A program made the translations under genes and the position numbers. The notes beneath the pieces are model-generated. The model saw only the letters and a list, made by a program, of their open reading frames with translations. It did not search any database and was not told the DNA's origin. From Paenilisteria rustica (GTDB taxonomy: Bacteria; Bacillota; Bacilli; Lactobacillales; Listeriaceae), in the NCBI RefSeq assembly GCF_013820765.1, contig NZ_JABJVM010000002.1, positions 124,001-188,000 of the forward strand: a stretch of 64,000 nt of DNA, given 5' to 3'. Shown here one piece after another: positions 37,456 to 48,230 of this stretch. Each line of letters opens with the position of its first letter. Position 1 is the stretch's first letter.

Positions 37456-39517
37456 AGATTTTCTATTGGAAATTGGTTTAGAGGAGATGCCAGCGAAATA
37501 CATTACTGCGTCAGTGAAACAATTACAAGAACGTGTTGAAAAATGGCTTGCAGAGAATGATTTGGAATATAAAACGACGGAAGTTTACTCAAGTCCTCGC
37601 CGTTTGTCAGTGATCGTGAAAGATCTAGCTGAAAAACAAGCGGACCGTGTGGAAGAGTCGAAAGGGCCAGCTAAAAAAATCGCGAAAGATGCGGATGGTA
37701 ACTGGTCAAAAGCGGCGCAAGGCTTTGCGAGAGGTCAAGGTGTTGATCCTGAAACGTTGGAATTCCGCGAAATTAATGGTGTGGAATATATTTATTTGGA
37801 GAAGGAAGTAAAAGGTGCAGCGACGATTGACTTATTGCCTGAGATGCGCCAAATCATTACTTCGATGACGTTCCCGGTTAGTATGCACTGGGCGGCCTAT
37901 GATTTGAAATATATTCGTCCGATTAAATGGTTAATCGCGCTGTTTGGAGATCAAGTGATTCCATTTGAAATTACGAATGTGACGACTGGAAATGAAACGC
38001 GTGGACATCGCTTCTTGGGCGGTTCTGTGACGGTTGCTAATCCAGCTGAGTATGAAGAAGCACTTTTGAGCCAGTTTGTAGTGGCGGATGCAGCAAAACG
38101 AAAAGCGGCAATTGTGAGCCAAATTGAGGAAATTGAAGCGGTAGAGAACTGGAAGATTCCTGTTGACGAGGATCTTTTGGAAGAGGTTAATAATTTAGTA
38201 GAATATCCGACGGTCCTGCACGCTACTTTTGACGAGGCGTATTTGGAGTTACCGGAGGAAGTTCTGATTACAACGATGAAGGAGCACCAACGTTATTTCC
38301 CTGTGGTTGACGAGGCTGGCAAATTGCGACCGTACTTTATCACGGTTCGAAACGGAAATCATGAGCATCTGGAAACTGTTGCGAAAGGGAATGAAAAAGT
38401 CTTGCGCGCGCGTTTATCTGATGCAGATTTCTTCTATCAAGAAGATTTGAAAATCACGATTGACGAAGCCGTTGCGAAACTAAATAACATCGTTTTCCAT
38501 GAGAAATTAGGAACGTTGACGGAAAAAATGATACGTGTGAAAAAAGTGGCGCTAATTATTGCGGAACAATTACACATGACCGATGCGCAAAAAGTGAAAA
38601 TTGCGCGTGCTGCGGATATTTACAAATTTGACTTAGTGACGAACTTAGTCGGTGAATTCCCTGAATTACAAGGAATCATGGGTGAAAAATATGCGTTATT
38701 ACAAGGCGAAGATGCAGAAGTGGCGACGGCGATTCGGGAGCACTACATGCCAACATCGGCGGACGGTGAATTGCCACAAAGCGATATCGGTGCGTTACTC
38801 GCAGTTGCGGATAAACTGGAAACATTGACTGGATTTTTCTGTGTGAATATCGTGCCTACTGGTTCGGCGGATCCGTTTAGTTTACGTCGTAGTGCGCTAG
38901 GAATTATGCGTATTATTCAAGCGAAGAACTGGGATATAAAGCTGCTTAGCGTATTAGCAGATACGGTAGAAATCGAGCGAGCAGAAGGTCTGAATACAAT
39001 CCCAAGTGAAGAAGTTTTCGAGCAGGTAGAATTATTCTTGCAAAATCGATTACGCGCGATCCTTTCTGACCAACAAATTCGTCATGATATTATTGATGCG
39101 GTGGTTAGTGCTGGCAGTAATGTTGTACCGGAGTTGATCGAGCGCGCGGAGTTGCTGAATAAGAATCGCGATGCGGAGTGGTTCCGTCCAACAATGGAAG
39201 CTCTAGCACGTGTTGTCAATATTTCTAAAAAGCATCAAGGCGGCGAGGTTATTATCGACCCAAGTCTTTTTGAAAACGATTCGGAGCAACAGTTATTTGA
39301 TGCTGTTCAGAAGTTGAAGCAAGACTATCCAACACTGATAATAGTAGACAGATTGCGAGCTTTTGCAGCATTACGTACAGCGATTGATGCCTATTTTGAG
39401 AATACGCTTGTCATGAGTGACGATGAAGCGGTTCGAAATAACCGTTTGGCGCTATTGTTTGAACTAGCGAGCTTCATTAAGGAATTTGCCCAAATTGAAG
39501 AAATCAACGTGAAATAA
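37448..39517 (+). CDS. glyS: Glycyl-tRNA synthetase beta subunit
   Basis: 689 residues, normal length. It begins [19 protein letters not shown] and contains [35 protein letters not shown] and the HD-like segment [17 protein letters not shown], with a C-terminal anticodon-binding region. It forms the alpha2-beta2 enzyme with GlyQ. AAGGAGGG in the end of glyQ serves as ribosome-binding site. Confidence 0.97.
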   Translation: MSKDFLLEIGLEEMPAKYITASVKQLQERVEKWLAENDLEYKTTEVYSSPRRLSVIVKDLAEKQADRVEESKGPAKKIAKDADGNWSKAAQGFARGQGVDPETLEFREINGVEYIYLEKEVKGAATIDLLPEMRQIITSMTFPVSMHWAAYDLKYIRPIKWLIALFGDQVIPFEITNVTTGNETRGHRFLGGSVTVANPAEYEEALLSQFVVADAAKRKAAIVSQIEEIEAVENWKIPVDEDLLEEVNNLVEYPTVLHATFDEAYLELPEEVLITTMKEHQRYFPVVDEAGKLRPYFITVRNGNHEHLETVAKGNEKVLRARLSDADFFYQEDLKITIDEAVAKLNNIVFHEKLGTLTEKMIRVKKVALIIAEQLHMTDAQKVKIARAADIYKFDLVTNLVGEFPELQGIMGEKYALLQGEDAEVATAIREHYMPTSADGELPQSDIGALLAVADKLETLTGFFCVNIVPTGSADPFSLRRSALGIMRIIQAKNWDIKLLSVLADTVEIERAEGLNTIPSEEVFEQVELFLQNRLRAILSDQQIRHDIIDAVVSAGSNVVPELIERAELLNKNRDAEWFRPTMEALARVVNISKKHQGGEVIIDPSLFENDSEQQLFDAVQKLKQDYPTLIIVDRLRAFAALRTAIDAYFENTLVMSDDEAVRNNRLALLFELASFIKEFAQIEEINVK

Positions 39518-39553
39518 GAACGAGAAGCTTTTTAATGAAAGGAGCTAATGGCT

Positions 39554-40378
39554 ATGACACAACCAGCAGTATATGTCGTTTCGGATTCGACAGGGGAAAC
39601 GGCAGAACTAGTGACGCGCGCGGCTTTGATGCAGTTTGGTAAGAGCCCGCAGTTTATTCACCGTTTTCATCATGTAGATACACCGGATATGATTGAGGAA
39701 ATTGTTGATTTAGTGGCCGTGAATAACGGAATCATCGTGCATACAATCGTTGTCGAGGAAGTGCGTGAAGAGTTAAATAAAACCGCGAAAAGCTTTGGTG
39801 TACCGATAATCGATATTTTTGGACCGCTTCTGGCACAGTTGGAAGAAACGTACCAAATTAAGCCGCTTTCGGAGCCTGGTATGGTGCGATCGCTTGATGA
39901 AGCTTACTTCCGAAAAGTTGCGGCGATTGAATTTGCGGTGGAAAATGACGACGGCCGGAATCCACGCGGGCTGTTGCAAGCGGACTACGTATTAATTGGA
40001 ATTTCTCGAACTTCAAAAACGCCACTTTCGCAATATTTGGCGCTCAAAGGCTTGAAAGTAGCGAATGTACCGATTGTTCCAGAAGCACAAGTTCCAGAAG
40101 AATTGTTCGAAATCGATCCAAATAAGATTATTGGCTTAAAAATCAGCAAGGAAAAATTGAATCAGATTCGTGAAAAACGGTTGGCTTCGATTGGACTTAG
40201 TGGGGTTGGTAATTATGCGAGCCATGATCGGATTGACGCGGAGCTGGAGATTTTTACGGAACTCACGAATAAGCTTGGATGTTACGTCTTAGATGTTACA
40301 AATAAAGCGATTGAAGAGACGGCAAATGATATTTTAATGCATATTGGTGAAATTGTTGATGAAAATTTAGAATTATAG
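39554..40378 (+). CDS. yqfL: Pyruvate, phosphate dikinase regulatory protein homologue (DUF299)
   Basis: 274 residues. The family's bifunctional kinase/phosphorylase controls PPDK or PEP synthase by ADP-dependent phosphorylation. The P-loop-like [15 protein letters not shown] (about residues 152-166) and [11 protein letters not shown] at the N-terminus are typical. ATG at 39554 is better spaced from AAAGGAG than the ATG at 39548. No PPDK gene is seen nearby, so the target is unclear. Confidence 0.88.
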   Translation: MTQPAVYVVSDSTGETAELVTRAALMQFGKSPQFIHRFHHVDTPDMIEEIVDLVAVNNGIIVHTIVVEEVREELNKTAKSFGVPIIDIFGPLLAQLEETYQIKPLSEPGMVRSLDEAYFRKVAAIEFAVENDDGRNPRGLLQADYVLIGISRTSKTPLSQYLALKGLKVANVPIVPEAQVPEELFEIDPNKIIGLKISKEKLNQIREKRLASIGLSGVGNYASHDRIDAELEIFTELTNKLGCYVLDVTNKAIEETANDILMHIGEIVDENLEL

Positions 40379-40406
40379 AAGGAAAATAAGATTTTATGGC
40401 GAATAT

Positions 40407-40466
40407 ATATATTATAGCGATTAAAACGGTGGAAATTCTTGTTTTGATCGCCTATAATATATTTTT
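40407..40466 (+). terminator. Long-stem terminator after yqfL
   Basis: Arms at 40407-40427 and 40441-40462 pair over about 20 bases (ATATATTATAG-CGAT-TAAAAC with GTTTTGATCGCCTATAATAT), with one bulge and one G-T pair, followed by TTTTT. The stem is longer than other terminators in this window. Confidence 0.8.
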
Positions 40467-40527
40467 GTGTGTGGGTTATGTGTTTTCTCCAAATATAAGA
40501 GTGAATTAGATATGAGGAGGGAGAAAC

Positions 40528-40971
40528 ATGAAGATTTTTATCGATGCAGATGCTTGTCCTGTGAAGGATGAGATACGTGAACTAGCGAAGAAATATGATT
40601 TGCCAATGACTTTTGTGGCGTCATATAATCACTTCTCTGTGAATTTGCCAGCAGGTGAGGTATGGGTTTTTGTTGATACGGATAAGGAATCTGCGGACAT
40701 GCGTATACTTAATCTAGCGAAGAGCGGCGATATCGTGGTGACTCAAGATATTGGGCTTGCCAGCATGTTGATTGCGAAAGACGTCGCTACTTTTTCTAAT
40801 CGCGGGGAGGAATATCGCGAAAGTGAGATGGCAATGATGCTTGATATGCGGTATTTGCACGCAAAAGAACGTAGACAAGGCAAGTATAGTAAGGGCCCAC
40901 GAGCGATGAGTTTTCAAGATAATGAGAATTTTCTACAGAAGCTGGATACGTTTATAAAAGCGAGGTTATAA
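40528..40971 (+). CDS. yqxD: UPF0178/DUF188 family protein (YqxD)
   Basis: 147 residues with a PIN-like fold: IFIDADACPVKDEI at the N-terminus, WVFVDTDKESADM, VVTQDIGLASML with acidic residues, and KGPRAMSFQDNENF. The family is widespread and its biochemical role is not established; a nuclease role is inferred from the PIN-like acidic residues. It stands directly before dnaG, as in B. subtilis. GAGGAGGGAG precedes the ATG. Confidence 0.9.
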   Translation: MKIFIDADACPVKDEIRELAKKYDLPMTFVASYNHFSVNLPAGEVWVFVDTDKESADMRILNLAKSGDIVVTQDIGLASMLIAKDVATFSNRGEEYRESEMAMMLDMRYLHAKERRQGKYSKGPRAMSFQDNENFLQKLDTFIKARL

Positions 40972-40977
40972 TAGAAG

Positions 40978-42861
40978 ATGCAACGGATTCCAGAAGAAAA
41001 AATTGATGAGATACGTTCCCAAGCAGACATTGTGGACGTGGTTGGAAGTTATGTTCAGCTTAAGAAGCAAGGGCGTAATTACACGGGGCTTTGTCCTTTT
41101 CATGGCGAGAAAACACCATCCTTTTCGGTATCACCTGAGAAACAGATTTTCCATTGTTTTGGGTGTGGTAAGGGAGGCAATGTTTTTTCATTTTTAATGC
41201 AGATTGATGGGCTTTCGTTTGTCGAGTCAGTGAAGAAAGTGGCTGACATGGCGCATATTCCGTTAGATATTGAGATATCTTCTGGTGACAGAACGCCTGC
41301 AAATCGGCCTGATAGTCAAGAAGGTAAGATGATTGAAATCCATCAATTGACGAGTAAGTTGTATCATTATTTGTTGATGGAAACCGAGGAAGGGCAAGAG
41401 GCTTTACAATACTTGCTCGATCGGGGCATGTCGGAACAGGAACTAGATCATTTTGAGATTGGTTTTGCACCGGCAGATGTGTTAACGGTAACTACTTTTT
41501 TGAAGAAACGCGAGATTGATTTGCCGCTCGCGGTGGAATGTGGCTTGCTTACGGAGCGCGATGATGGTAACATAGTAGACCGGTTCCGAAATCGGATTAT
41601 GTTTCCGATTAAGAATGATCGCGGTCAATTGGTTGGTTTTTCGGGGCGCCTTTTTAATCAAGACGATGGTCCGAAATATTTGAACAGTCCGGAGACGCCG
41701 ATTTTTAATAAACGAAATATCCTATATCATTTTTCTGATGCGAGACAGGAGATTCGTAAAAAAGAGGAAATCCTGTTGCTAGAAGGCTATATGGATGTTA
41801 TTTCTGGTGTTTCGGCGGAGTTTCAAAATGGCGTGGCCTCGATGGGGACCTCGCTAACGGAGGAACATGTGCAGATGATTCGGCGTGTCACGAACCGAGC
41901 TGTTATTTGTTATGATGGCGATCGCGCTGGTATTGAGGCAAGTTTTAAAGCTGGGACACTACTGGCGGAACAACATCGGTTAGAAGTTTTTGTGTTGCAA
42001 TTGCCGAATGGGAAAGATCCGGATGACTTTATTCGTTCAGAAGGGGCAGAGAAATTTGCAGAGGTTTATGCGCATCAACGCTTGAGTTGGACGGCTTTTA
42101 AACTGCAATTTTTGAGACGGAATCGTAATCTCCAGAATGAAACGGAGAAGATTGCCTATTTGGGTGAAGCGCTCGTTGAAATCGGGAAACTGGATCAGGC
42201 TGTGGAGCGGGAGCTTTATTTGAAACAGTTGGGCTCGGAATTTGAGTTGTCGATGGATGCGTTGAAACAGCAGTTACAGCAATCTGTTGCGACCACAGTG
42301 AAGCCAAAGACGCGTGATTATGGTGGGCCTCCGCCAGAGGATTTTGGAGAGTACCCAGTATATGATAGCGGTGGTGGACCTGTTCACGAGGAGTTTCATT
42401 TTCAGCAACCGAATCAAGCGCCATCTGCTGGACTGACCTCAGAGAAACGTCTGTTGAAATACATGCTGGAAGATCGTGATGCGTTTATTCAGATTCGGAA
42501 TATGATGCAGGAGCAGGAAATTGATTTTTATCATGATAATTATCAAGCATTGTATACGCATCTAATTGGCTTTTACGCTTCTGGAAATGATGCTAATCCG
42601 CTTGCTTTAATGGATCAGCTTCCAAATGAGGTGTCGCGAAATTTAGTCAGTGAACTCGAAATGATGGTTGTGAATTCAGATGTGACCAATGAAGAGTATC
42701 AAGATTATATTTTTAGCTTAAAAAAAGCAGGTATTGAGCGAGACATTAAAGAAAAAGAACAACAGTTATTAGTAGCCTCGCAACAGGGGGAGATGGCGCT
42801 GGCATTAGAACTAGCCAGAACTATCACGACGATGCGGGCTGATTTAAAACGTAATATTTAA
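40978..42861 (+). CDS. dnaG: DNA primase
   Basis: 627 residues. The N-terminal zinc domain has CPFHGEKTPSF and HCFGCGKGG (about residues 38-65). The RNA polymerase domain contains VGFSGRLF, and the TOPRIM part LLEGYMDVI and CYDGDRAGIEA. The C-terminal domain (about 480-620) contacts DnaB-type helicase. Start is 6 bases after yqxD. dnaG-sigA linkage is the classical macromolecular synthesis operon. Confidence 0.97.
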   Translation: MQRIPEEKIDEIRSQADIVDVVGSYVQLKKQGRNYTGLCPFHGEKTPSFSVSPEKQIFHCFGCGKGGNVFSFLMQIDGLSFVESVKKVADMAHIPLDIEISSGDRTPANRPDSQEGKMIEIHQLTSKLYHYLLMETEEGQEALQYLLDRGMSEQELDHFEIGFAPADVLTVTTFLKKREIDLPLAVECGLLTERDDGNIVDRFRNRIMFPIKNDRGQLVGFSGRLFNQDDGPKYLNSPETPIFNKRNILYHFSDARQEIRKKEEILLLEGYMDVISGVSAEFQNGVASMGTSLTEEHVQMIRRVTNRAVICYDGDRAGIEASFKAGTLLAEQHRLEVFVLQLPNGKDPDDFIRSEGAEKFAEVYAHQRLSWTAFKLQFLRRNRNLQNETEKIAYLGEALVEIGKLDQAVERELYLKQLGSEFELSMDALKQQLQQSVATTVKPKTRDYGGPPPEDFGEYPVYDSGGGPVHEEFHFQQPNQAPSAGLTSEKRLLKYMLEDRDAFIQIRNMMQEQEIDFYHDNYQALYTHLIGFYASGNDANPLALMDQLPNEVSRNLVSELEMMVVNSDVTNEEYQDYIFSLKKAGIERDIKEKEQQLLVASQQGEMALALELARTITTMRADLKRNI

Positions 42862-43038
42862 GGTAAAACAATTCACTAGAAAGATGTTACAACAGGCATA
42901 CCTACAAATATAGAAGCATGCACTAGCGCAATATTTGGCTCTCTAAGTATGAGTCAGGGCGCGTCAAGTGTTTAGAAACTGGGCAATGAGGTAAGGTATA
43001 TCATTGACGGTTATTTTGGAAGGAGGACATGGCAGACT

Positions 43039-44160
43039 ATGGCTAAAAAACCGCAAGAAACGAAACCAGAAGATTTGAACCTAGATAAAGCAAAAGAATT
43101 ATTAATTGAAGATGGCAAGAAGAAGGGGTCTTTAACGTACGCCGAGATCGCTGCCAAACTTGCGCCATTTACTTTAGATAGCGACCAAATGGACGAATTT
43201 TTAGAGTTGCTTACAGTATTAACGATTGAGGTTTCGGACGATGACGAGGAAGATGATCCGAATGAAGCGGAATTAATCAAAGAAGAGACTGCTGAAATTG
43301 ACTTGAATGATTTGAGCGTACCTCCGGGTGTTAAAATTAATGACCCTGTGCGGATGTACTTAAAGGAAATCGGTCGTGTGAATCTACTTTCCGCGGATGA
43401 AGAGATTGCCTTAGCGAAGCGTATCGAACAAGGCGATGTTGAGGCAAAAGGACGTTTGGCAGAAGCTAACTTACGTCTCGTTGTTAGTATCGCGAAACGT
43501 TACGTTGGTCGTGGTATGTTATTCCTTGATTTGATTCAAGAAGGTAACATGGGATTAATGAAAGCAGTTGAGAAGTTTGACTTTAACAAAGGGTTCAAAT
43601 TTAGTACGTATGCGACATGGTGGATTCGTCAAGCGATTACCCGCGCTATTGCCGATCAAGCGCGCACGATTCGTATCCCGGTTCACATGGTTGAAACGAT
43701 TAACAAATTGATCCGTGTCCAACGTTCCTTACTCCAAGATTTAGGACGTGACCCATCACCTGAAGAAATCGGTGAAGAAATGGATTTACCGACAGAAAAA
43801 GTTCGTGAAATCCTAAAAATTGCGCAAGAACCAGTATCCCTTGAAACGCCAATTGGTGAAGAGGATGATTCGCACCTTGGTGATTTCATTGAAGACCAAG
43901 AAGCAACATCACCATCGGATCATGCGGCATATGAATTGCTAAAAGAGCAGTTGGAAGATGTGCTTGATACGCTAACGGATCGTGAAGAGAACGTACTTCG
44001 GTTGCGTTTTGGTCTAGATGATGGTCGTACGCGCACGCTTGAAGAGGTTGGTCGTGTATTTGGCGTTACTCGTGAGCGTATTCGTCAAATCGAAGCAAAA
44101 GCGCTACGCAAATTAAGACATCCAAGCCGTAGCAAACAGTTAAAAGATTTCTTAGAATAA
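43039..44160 (+). CDS. sigA: Primary sigma factor SigA (RpoD)
   Basis: 373 residues. A short region 1.1 (about 1-85) is followed by an acidic linker, then region 1.2-2 ([60 protein letters not shown]), region 3, and region 4 ([37 protein letters not shown]). From region 1.2 onward it reads as nearly identical to listerial SigA. GGAAGGAGG lies 12 bases upstream, and a 5-codon frame overlaps the start. Confidence 0.98.
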   Translation: MAKKPQETKPEDLNLDKAKELLIEDGKKKGSLTYAEIAAKLAPFTLDSDQMDEFLELLTVLTIEVSDDDEEDDPNEAELIKEETAEIDLNDLSVPPGVKINDPVRMYLKEIGRVNLLSADEEIALAKRIEQGDVEAKGRLAEANLRLVVSIAKRYVGRGMLFLDLIQEGNMGLMKAVEKFDFNKGFKFSTYATWWIRQAITRAIADQARTIRIPVHMVETINKLIRVQRSLLQDLGRDPSPEEIGEEMDLPTEKVREILKIAQEPVSLETPIGEEDDSHLGDFIEDQEATSPSDHAAYELLKEQLEDVLDTLTDREENVLRLRFGLDDGRTRTLEEVGRVFGVTRERIRQIEAKALRKLRHPSRSKQLKDFLE

Positions 44161-44171
44161 AAATTTCAGAG

Positions 44172-44202
44172 GAGAGTGCGTAACAATCGCGCTCTCTTTT
44201 TT
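44172..44202 (+). terminator. Terminator after sigA
   Basis: GAGAGTGCG (44172-44180) pairs with CGCGCTCTC (44188-44196), with one G-T pair, followed by TTTTTT. trmK starts only 17 bases on, so read-through or a separate promoter is needed for it. Confidence 0.85.
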
Positions 44203-44218
44203 ACAAAGGATGATTTTT

Positions 44219-44914
44219 TTGAACGAACAACAATTATCAGAACGATTAGAAAAAGTGGTATCTTATGTACCGGTAGGGTCGCGGATTGCAGATATTGGCA
44301 GTGATCATGCATATTTGCCATGCTATGCGGTTCAACAAGGTCAAGTGGAGTTCGCGATTGCGGGTGAGGTAGTGGAAGGCCCGTTTCAGTCAGCAACGAA
44401 GCAAGTGCGGAGCTTGGGATTGACTGAGGAAATAGCTGTTCGTAAGGGGGACGGTTTGGCGGTTATGGAACCAGAAGACGCAATTGAGACAATCGTTATT
44501 GCAGGAATGGGCGGGGCGCTTATTCGTTCGATTTTGGAGGCAGATGCAGCGAAATTAGTAGGTGTGAAGCGTGTAGTCTTGCAACCGAATATTGCGGCGC
44601 ATCAGTTACGTGAATGGGGCGAAGTCAATCAGTGGGCGCTCACGGCAGAAGCAATTTTGCGCGAAGATAATAAGATTTATGAGATATTAGTCTTGGAACC
44701 GAGTGAGAATAAGGTTGTTTATTCGGATGCAGAGCGCTTGTTGGGGCCATTTTTGATGCGAGAAAAGTCAGCCGTTTTTCAAACTAAATGGGAGCATGAG
44801 TTGAGCAACTGGAAAGGAATTCAGGCTAAGATTGATGCTAGTAATGTGAAAAATGCAGCGAAATTGGCGGAATTGGATGCGAAAATAAGGATAATAGAGG
44901 ATGTGTTACGATGA
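44219..44914 (+). CDS. trmK: tRNA (adenine-22-N1)-methyltransferase TrmK
   Basis: 231 residues. It methylates A22 of tRNA. The SAM motif is IADIGSDHAYLPCYAV (about residues 19-34), then GEVVEGPFQSA, and the catalytic-site region VIAGMGGALI and LQPNIAAHQLREW. TTG at 44219 follows AAAGGA by 8 bases and gives MNEQQLSERLEK as in other Listeria; the ATG at 44210 overlaps the ribosome-binding site. It overlaps yqfO by 4 bases, as in Bacillus. Confidence 0.93.
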   Translation: MNEQQLSERLEKVVSYVPVGSRIADIGSDHAYLPCYAVQQGQVEFAIAGEVVEGPFQSATKQVRSLGLTEEIAVRKGDGLAVMEPEDAIETIVIAGMGGALIRSILEADAAKLVGVKRVVLQPNIAAHQLREWGEVNQWALTAEAILREDNKIYEILVLEPSENKVVYSDAERLLGPFLMREKSAVFQTKWEHELSNWKGIQAKIDASNVKNAAKLAELDAKIRIIEDVLR

Positions 44915-46032
44915 AAGTAGCAAATGGTTACGAATACGTCGCTATTTTAGAAGGCATTGCACCGAAGAAATACGCGATGGAAGGTGATCCAATTGGGCTT
45001 CAAATTGGTGATTTGGCGCGTAAAGTCCGCAAACTTATGTTTACACTAGATGTGTTGGAGAATGTGGTAGATGAGGCGATTGAAAAAGGTGTGGACATGA
45101 TTATCGCGCATCATCCGTTGCTTTTTAGACCGCTTAAAAAGATTGATTTCGCGACGCCTCAAGGTAGAATCGTGAAGAAGTTAATCAAACATGATATCAT
45201 CGTTTACGCGGCGCATACGAATTTGGACATTGCAAATGGTGGTGTGAATGATGCGATAAGTGAGTTGCTAGGCCTGGGCGATACTGAAATCATTGTTCCT
45301 ACATATACAGAAACTTATAGCAAAATGGCGGTTTATACGCCTGATTTTGCAGAGGAATCGATTCGTTTGGCTTTGGTGAATAATGGTGCTGGACGATTCT
45401 CAAATCGCTACTCGGAGTGTACTTTTTCGGTGGAAGGAACCGGTCGTTTCTTGCCGAATGACAAAGCGAATCCGACGATAGGGAAACCTGGGGATCTTGA
45501 AACAGTGCAGGAAGTGAAGATTGAAGCGATTTTTCCGCGTTCTGAAATGGATCGAATTGTGAAAGCGGTGAAATTATCACATCCATATGAGGTTCCGGTG
45601 ATTGACATCTATCCATTGGAGAATGTGACGTCAAAAATGGGACTTGGTCGAATCGGGAACCTGCCTAAACCAATGGATTTGAAGGCGTTTATTGGTTTTG
45701 TGAAGGAAAAGCTCTCGATTGAGAATGTGCGAGTAATCGGGGACGCGACTCGTTCTGTGCGCAAGATTGGAATTATTGGTGGAGATGGTAACAAGTTTAT
45801 TCATGATGTAAAGCGGGCAGGAGCAGATGTCTATATTACAGGGGATATTTACTACCATACAGGTCATGATTTATTGGCGATTGACTTGCCGACGATTGAT
45901 GCGGGCCACTACATCGAAAAAGTCATGAAAGCTAGTCTTTTGAAGCAATTTGATGAGGTATGCCAAGGCTATGGTCTCGATATCGATTTGATTGTGTCGG
46001 AGAGAAATACGAATCCATTTACATTTTATTAG
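44911..46032 (+). CDS. yqfO: Nif3-like dinuclear metal protein YqfO
   Basis: 373 residues. Two Nif3 halves with metal ligands in IIAHHPLLFRP and AAHTNLDIANGG, a histidine in TGDIYYHTGHD and a final DAGHYIEK; between them (about residues 130-235) is the CutA/PII-like insert found in Gram-positive members. Annotated in databases as GTP cyclohydrolase 1 type 2 homologue, but the physiological role is not settled. Co-translated with trmK. Confidence 0.92.
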   Translation: MKVANGYEYVAILEGIAPKKYAMEGDPIGLQIGDLARKVRKLMFTLDVLENVVDEAIEKGVDMIIAHHPLLFRPLKKIDFATPQGRIVKKLIKHDIIVYAAHTNLDIANGGVNDAISELLGLGDTEIIVPTYTETYSKMAVYTPDFAEESIRLALVNNGAGRFSNRYSECTFSVEGTGRFLPNDKANPTIGKPGDLETVQEVKIEAIFPRSEMDRIVKAVKLSHPYEVPVIDIYPLENVTSKMGLGRIGNLPKPMDLKAFIGFVKEKLSIENVRVIGDATRSVRKIGIIGGDGNKFIHDVKRAGADVYITGDIYYHTGHDLLAIDLPTIDAGHYIEKVMKASLLKQFDEVCQGYGLDIDLIVSERNTNPFTFY

Positions 46033-46083
46033 GAGGAAGTAGCATAACGTTTACTTATCTTAGTGTAGCCCTAACTGCACATA

Positions 46084-46122
46084 GAAAAAGACTAGAGCCA
46101 CATCACCGCTCTAGTCTTTTTC
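46084..46122. terminator. Bidirectional terminator between yqfO and ispH
   Basis: GAAAAAGACTAGAGC (46084-46098) and its perfect 15-bp complement (46108-46122), with A and T runs at the two ends. It abuts the ispH stop codon. Confidence 0.92.
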
Positions 46123-47118
46123 TCATTTACCGCCGTTTTTTAAGTGTTCTAAACGGGCAGCGCGTTGTTTTTCGATATTTTTCTTGCGGGCACGTGGCAA
46201 AATACTGATTGGATCGACATCATGTTTACGCTCCCATGTAGTGGAATCTTCTGGATCGTAGGCGTCTAGGAACACGAGGACTTCACGGATAATTTGGGTT
46301 GGTGTACTCGCCCCAGCTGTTACCGCTACTTTCTTCGCATCTTTAATCCAATCTAAGTCCAATTCTTCAATGTTTGCAATCCGATGTGCCGGAACGCCAG
46401 CTTTTTCTTCGGATACCTGTGCTAAACGATTGCTGTTGTTACTCCTTGGATCACCGACAACAATCGTCACATCCGCACCTTTAGCTTGTTTGGCAACGGC
46501 TTCTTGACGAACTTGTGTCGCCATACAAATTTCTTGATGTTGCTCGGCTTGCGGATAGACCGACTGGATATAATCCATCAAATCCATCACGTCCCACTGG
46601 CTCATCGTCGTTTGATTCGTCACGAAAACCTTCTCGTCAGTAAGTGGTAGGGCATCGACATCTTCCATATTTTCAACGAGATGCACGATATCCGGTGCGA
46701 CACCAACCGCACCTTCTGGCTCTGGATGGCCTTTTTTACCGATATAAATGACATGAAAACCTTCATGCTTTTTCTCTAAAATTAAATCGTATGTTCGCGT
46801 CACATCTGGACACGTGGCATCAAGCGTTGTCAGACCTTTCGCTTTGGCGCGCTCTTTCACGGCCGGAGAAACACCATGTGCTGTAAAAATGACGGTACCA
46901 CTATCGATTTGGTCTAAAATAGCTTCTCGATTTGGACCATCAAGTGTGACAATCCCAACATCTTCAAAAGCTTCTGTGACATGTTGATTATGAACGATCA
47001 TGCCGAGTATATGAATAGGGCGAGGCAGGTTCGGATCGAGTGAAGCATTACGCGCAATCACCATCGCATCCACCACGCCGTAACAATAACCACGAGGGGC
47101 AATCTTTATAATTTCCAA
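46123..47118 (-). CDS. ispH: 4-hydroxy-3-methylbut-2-enyl diphosphate reductase
   Basis: 331 residues. Last enzyme of the MEP isoprenoid pathway; its iron-sulfur cluster is held by three cysteines: GYCYGV (about residue 12), DATCPDV, and ICMATQ. Further motifs are [16 protein letters not shown] and TAGASTP. The TTG start at 47118 lies 7 bases after AGGAGG; the longer open frame to 47142 crosses this site. Together with ispG at 58.5-59.6 kb it covers both iron-sulfur steps of the pathway. Confidence 0.96.
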   Translation of the reverse strand: MEIIKIAPRGYCYGVVDAMVIARNASLDPNLPRPIHILGMIVHNQHVTEAFEDVGIVTLDGPNREAILDQIDSGTVIFTAHGVSPAVKERAKAKGLTTLDATCPDVTRTYDLILEKKHEGFHVIYIGKKGHPEPEGAVGVAPDIVHLVENMEDVDALPLTDEKVFVTNQTTMSQWDVMDLMDYIQSVYPQAEQHQEICMATQVRQEAVAKQAKGADVTIVVGDPRSNNSNRLAQVSEEKAGVPAHRIANIEELDLDWIKDAKKVAVTAGASTPTQIIREVLVFLDAYDPEDSTTWERKHDVDPISILPRARKKNIEKQRAARLEHLKNGGK

Positions 47119-47347
47119 TGTTAAACCTCCTAAATTTCTCAAGGTGTAGCAATAGTTAGGCAGGACAACAAAAATGCCGACTACTTATCTATTATAAGCC
47201 AGATTTCGGATGGTTTCAACTGGCGGAGTTCTACTGGATGAAAAACGTCTAAATTCCCCTTGTACAATTATTTTTTTTATGCTACAATGAATCGTTTTTA
47301 TGGTCATTTTCGACTATAGAGGCAAATTATAATGAGGAGTGGAAAAG

Positions 47348-48034
47348 ATGAAGAAATTAGTATTAATAATGGCATTGCTTTTAACTTTAACGGTTGGTAC
47401 AGGTAAAGTTAACGCGGCCGAGGTAACGGATTGGTCGAACACAACTTGGAATGTCTTGGGTGATAGCTTGACAGATCCAAATAATACAACGGCAACTAAA
47501 AGATATTTTGACTACATTCAGGAAACTATGAAGATTAAAAAGGTCAATAACTATGGTAAAGGTGGCTCTACGGTATCGAATCTCTCTTTACCAATGAGTG
47601 AACGTTACATATCTATGGATGATAGTGCGAATTTGATCACTGTTTTTGGAGGTCTTAATGACTATGGCAGAAATGTGGAGCTCGGTACGCTAAATGATAC
47701 TGCGAATAATACGTATTACGGTGGGCTCGATACGCTTCTAAAAGGATTGGTTAAAAAATATCCTAATAAAAAAATCGGCTTTATATCGATGTACAGCCGA
47801 ACCTTCTTCCCATCCGTAAATCGTATCGGTATCCCAGATTATGCGTATGTTAATGCGGAGATCGATGTTTGTGATCGCTATAATATTAAGCATTTGAACT
47901 TATATGAAATTGATTCGCTTAACTTGGGTAGCTCTGAAGGTAGGCAGTATAGTACTCCGGATGGCGTTCATTTGAATACGCAAGGGCATCAGCATCTTGC
48001 AGAAATAATGGAGCCATTTATTAAAAGTTTATAA
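47348..48034 (+). CDS. Secreted SGNH/GDSL hydrolase
   Basis: 228 residues. A signal peptide (about 1-24, KKLVLIMALLLTLTVGTGKVNA) indicates secretion. SGNH blocks are present: GDSLTD with nucleophile S40, GKGGST, FGGLNDYG (block III) and DGVHLN with D205 and H208. Such enzymes are esterases or lipases; the substrate here is unknown, with cell-wall or polysaccharide acetyl groups possible. GAGGAG precedes the ATG; the GTG at 47339 overlaps that site. It has its own terminator and lies between ispH and cshB, adjacent in L. monocytogenes as I remember it. Confidence 0.85.
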   Translation: MKKLVLIMALLLTLTVGTGKVNAAEVTDWSNTTWNVLGDSLTDPNNTTATKRYFDYIQETMKIKKVNNYGKGGSTVSNLSLPMSERYISMDDSANLITVFGGLNDYGRNVELGTLNDTANNTYYGGLDTLLKGLVKKYPNKKIGFISMYSRTFFPSVNRIGIPDYAYVNAEIDVCDRYNIKHLNLYEIDSLNLGSSEGRQYSTPDGVHLNTQGHQHLAEIMEPFIKSL

Positions 48035-48070
48035 TGGGTCCAAGTTTACTGAATGAATATGAAAGTATAG

Positions 48071-48120
48071 AGTCTTCTCAACAAGTTAGGAAATTTGTCT
48101 AACTTTTGAGAAGGCTTTTT
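48071..48120 (+). terminator. Terminator after the SGNH hydrolase
   Basis: AGTCTTCTCA-acA-AGTTAG pairs with CTAACTTTTGAGAAGGCT, an imperfect stem of about 16 bp, followed by TTTTT. Confidence 0.85.
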
Positions 48121-48230
48121 GAGTTAGATAGGTTGAAGCGGTGCTATGAAGTAGATTCTCTAACTTTACTAGTGACTGTATACCCTATTGTGTGCTATAC
48201 TAACGTTTAGGAACAGAACGGAGTGGAAAA

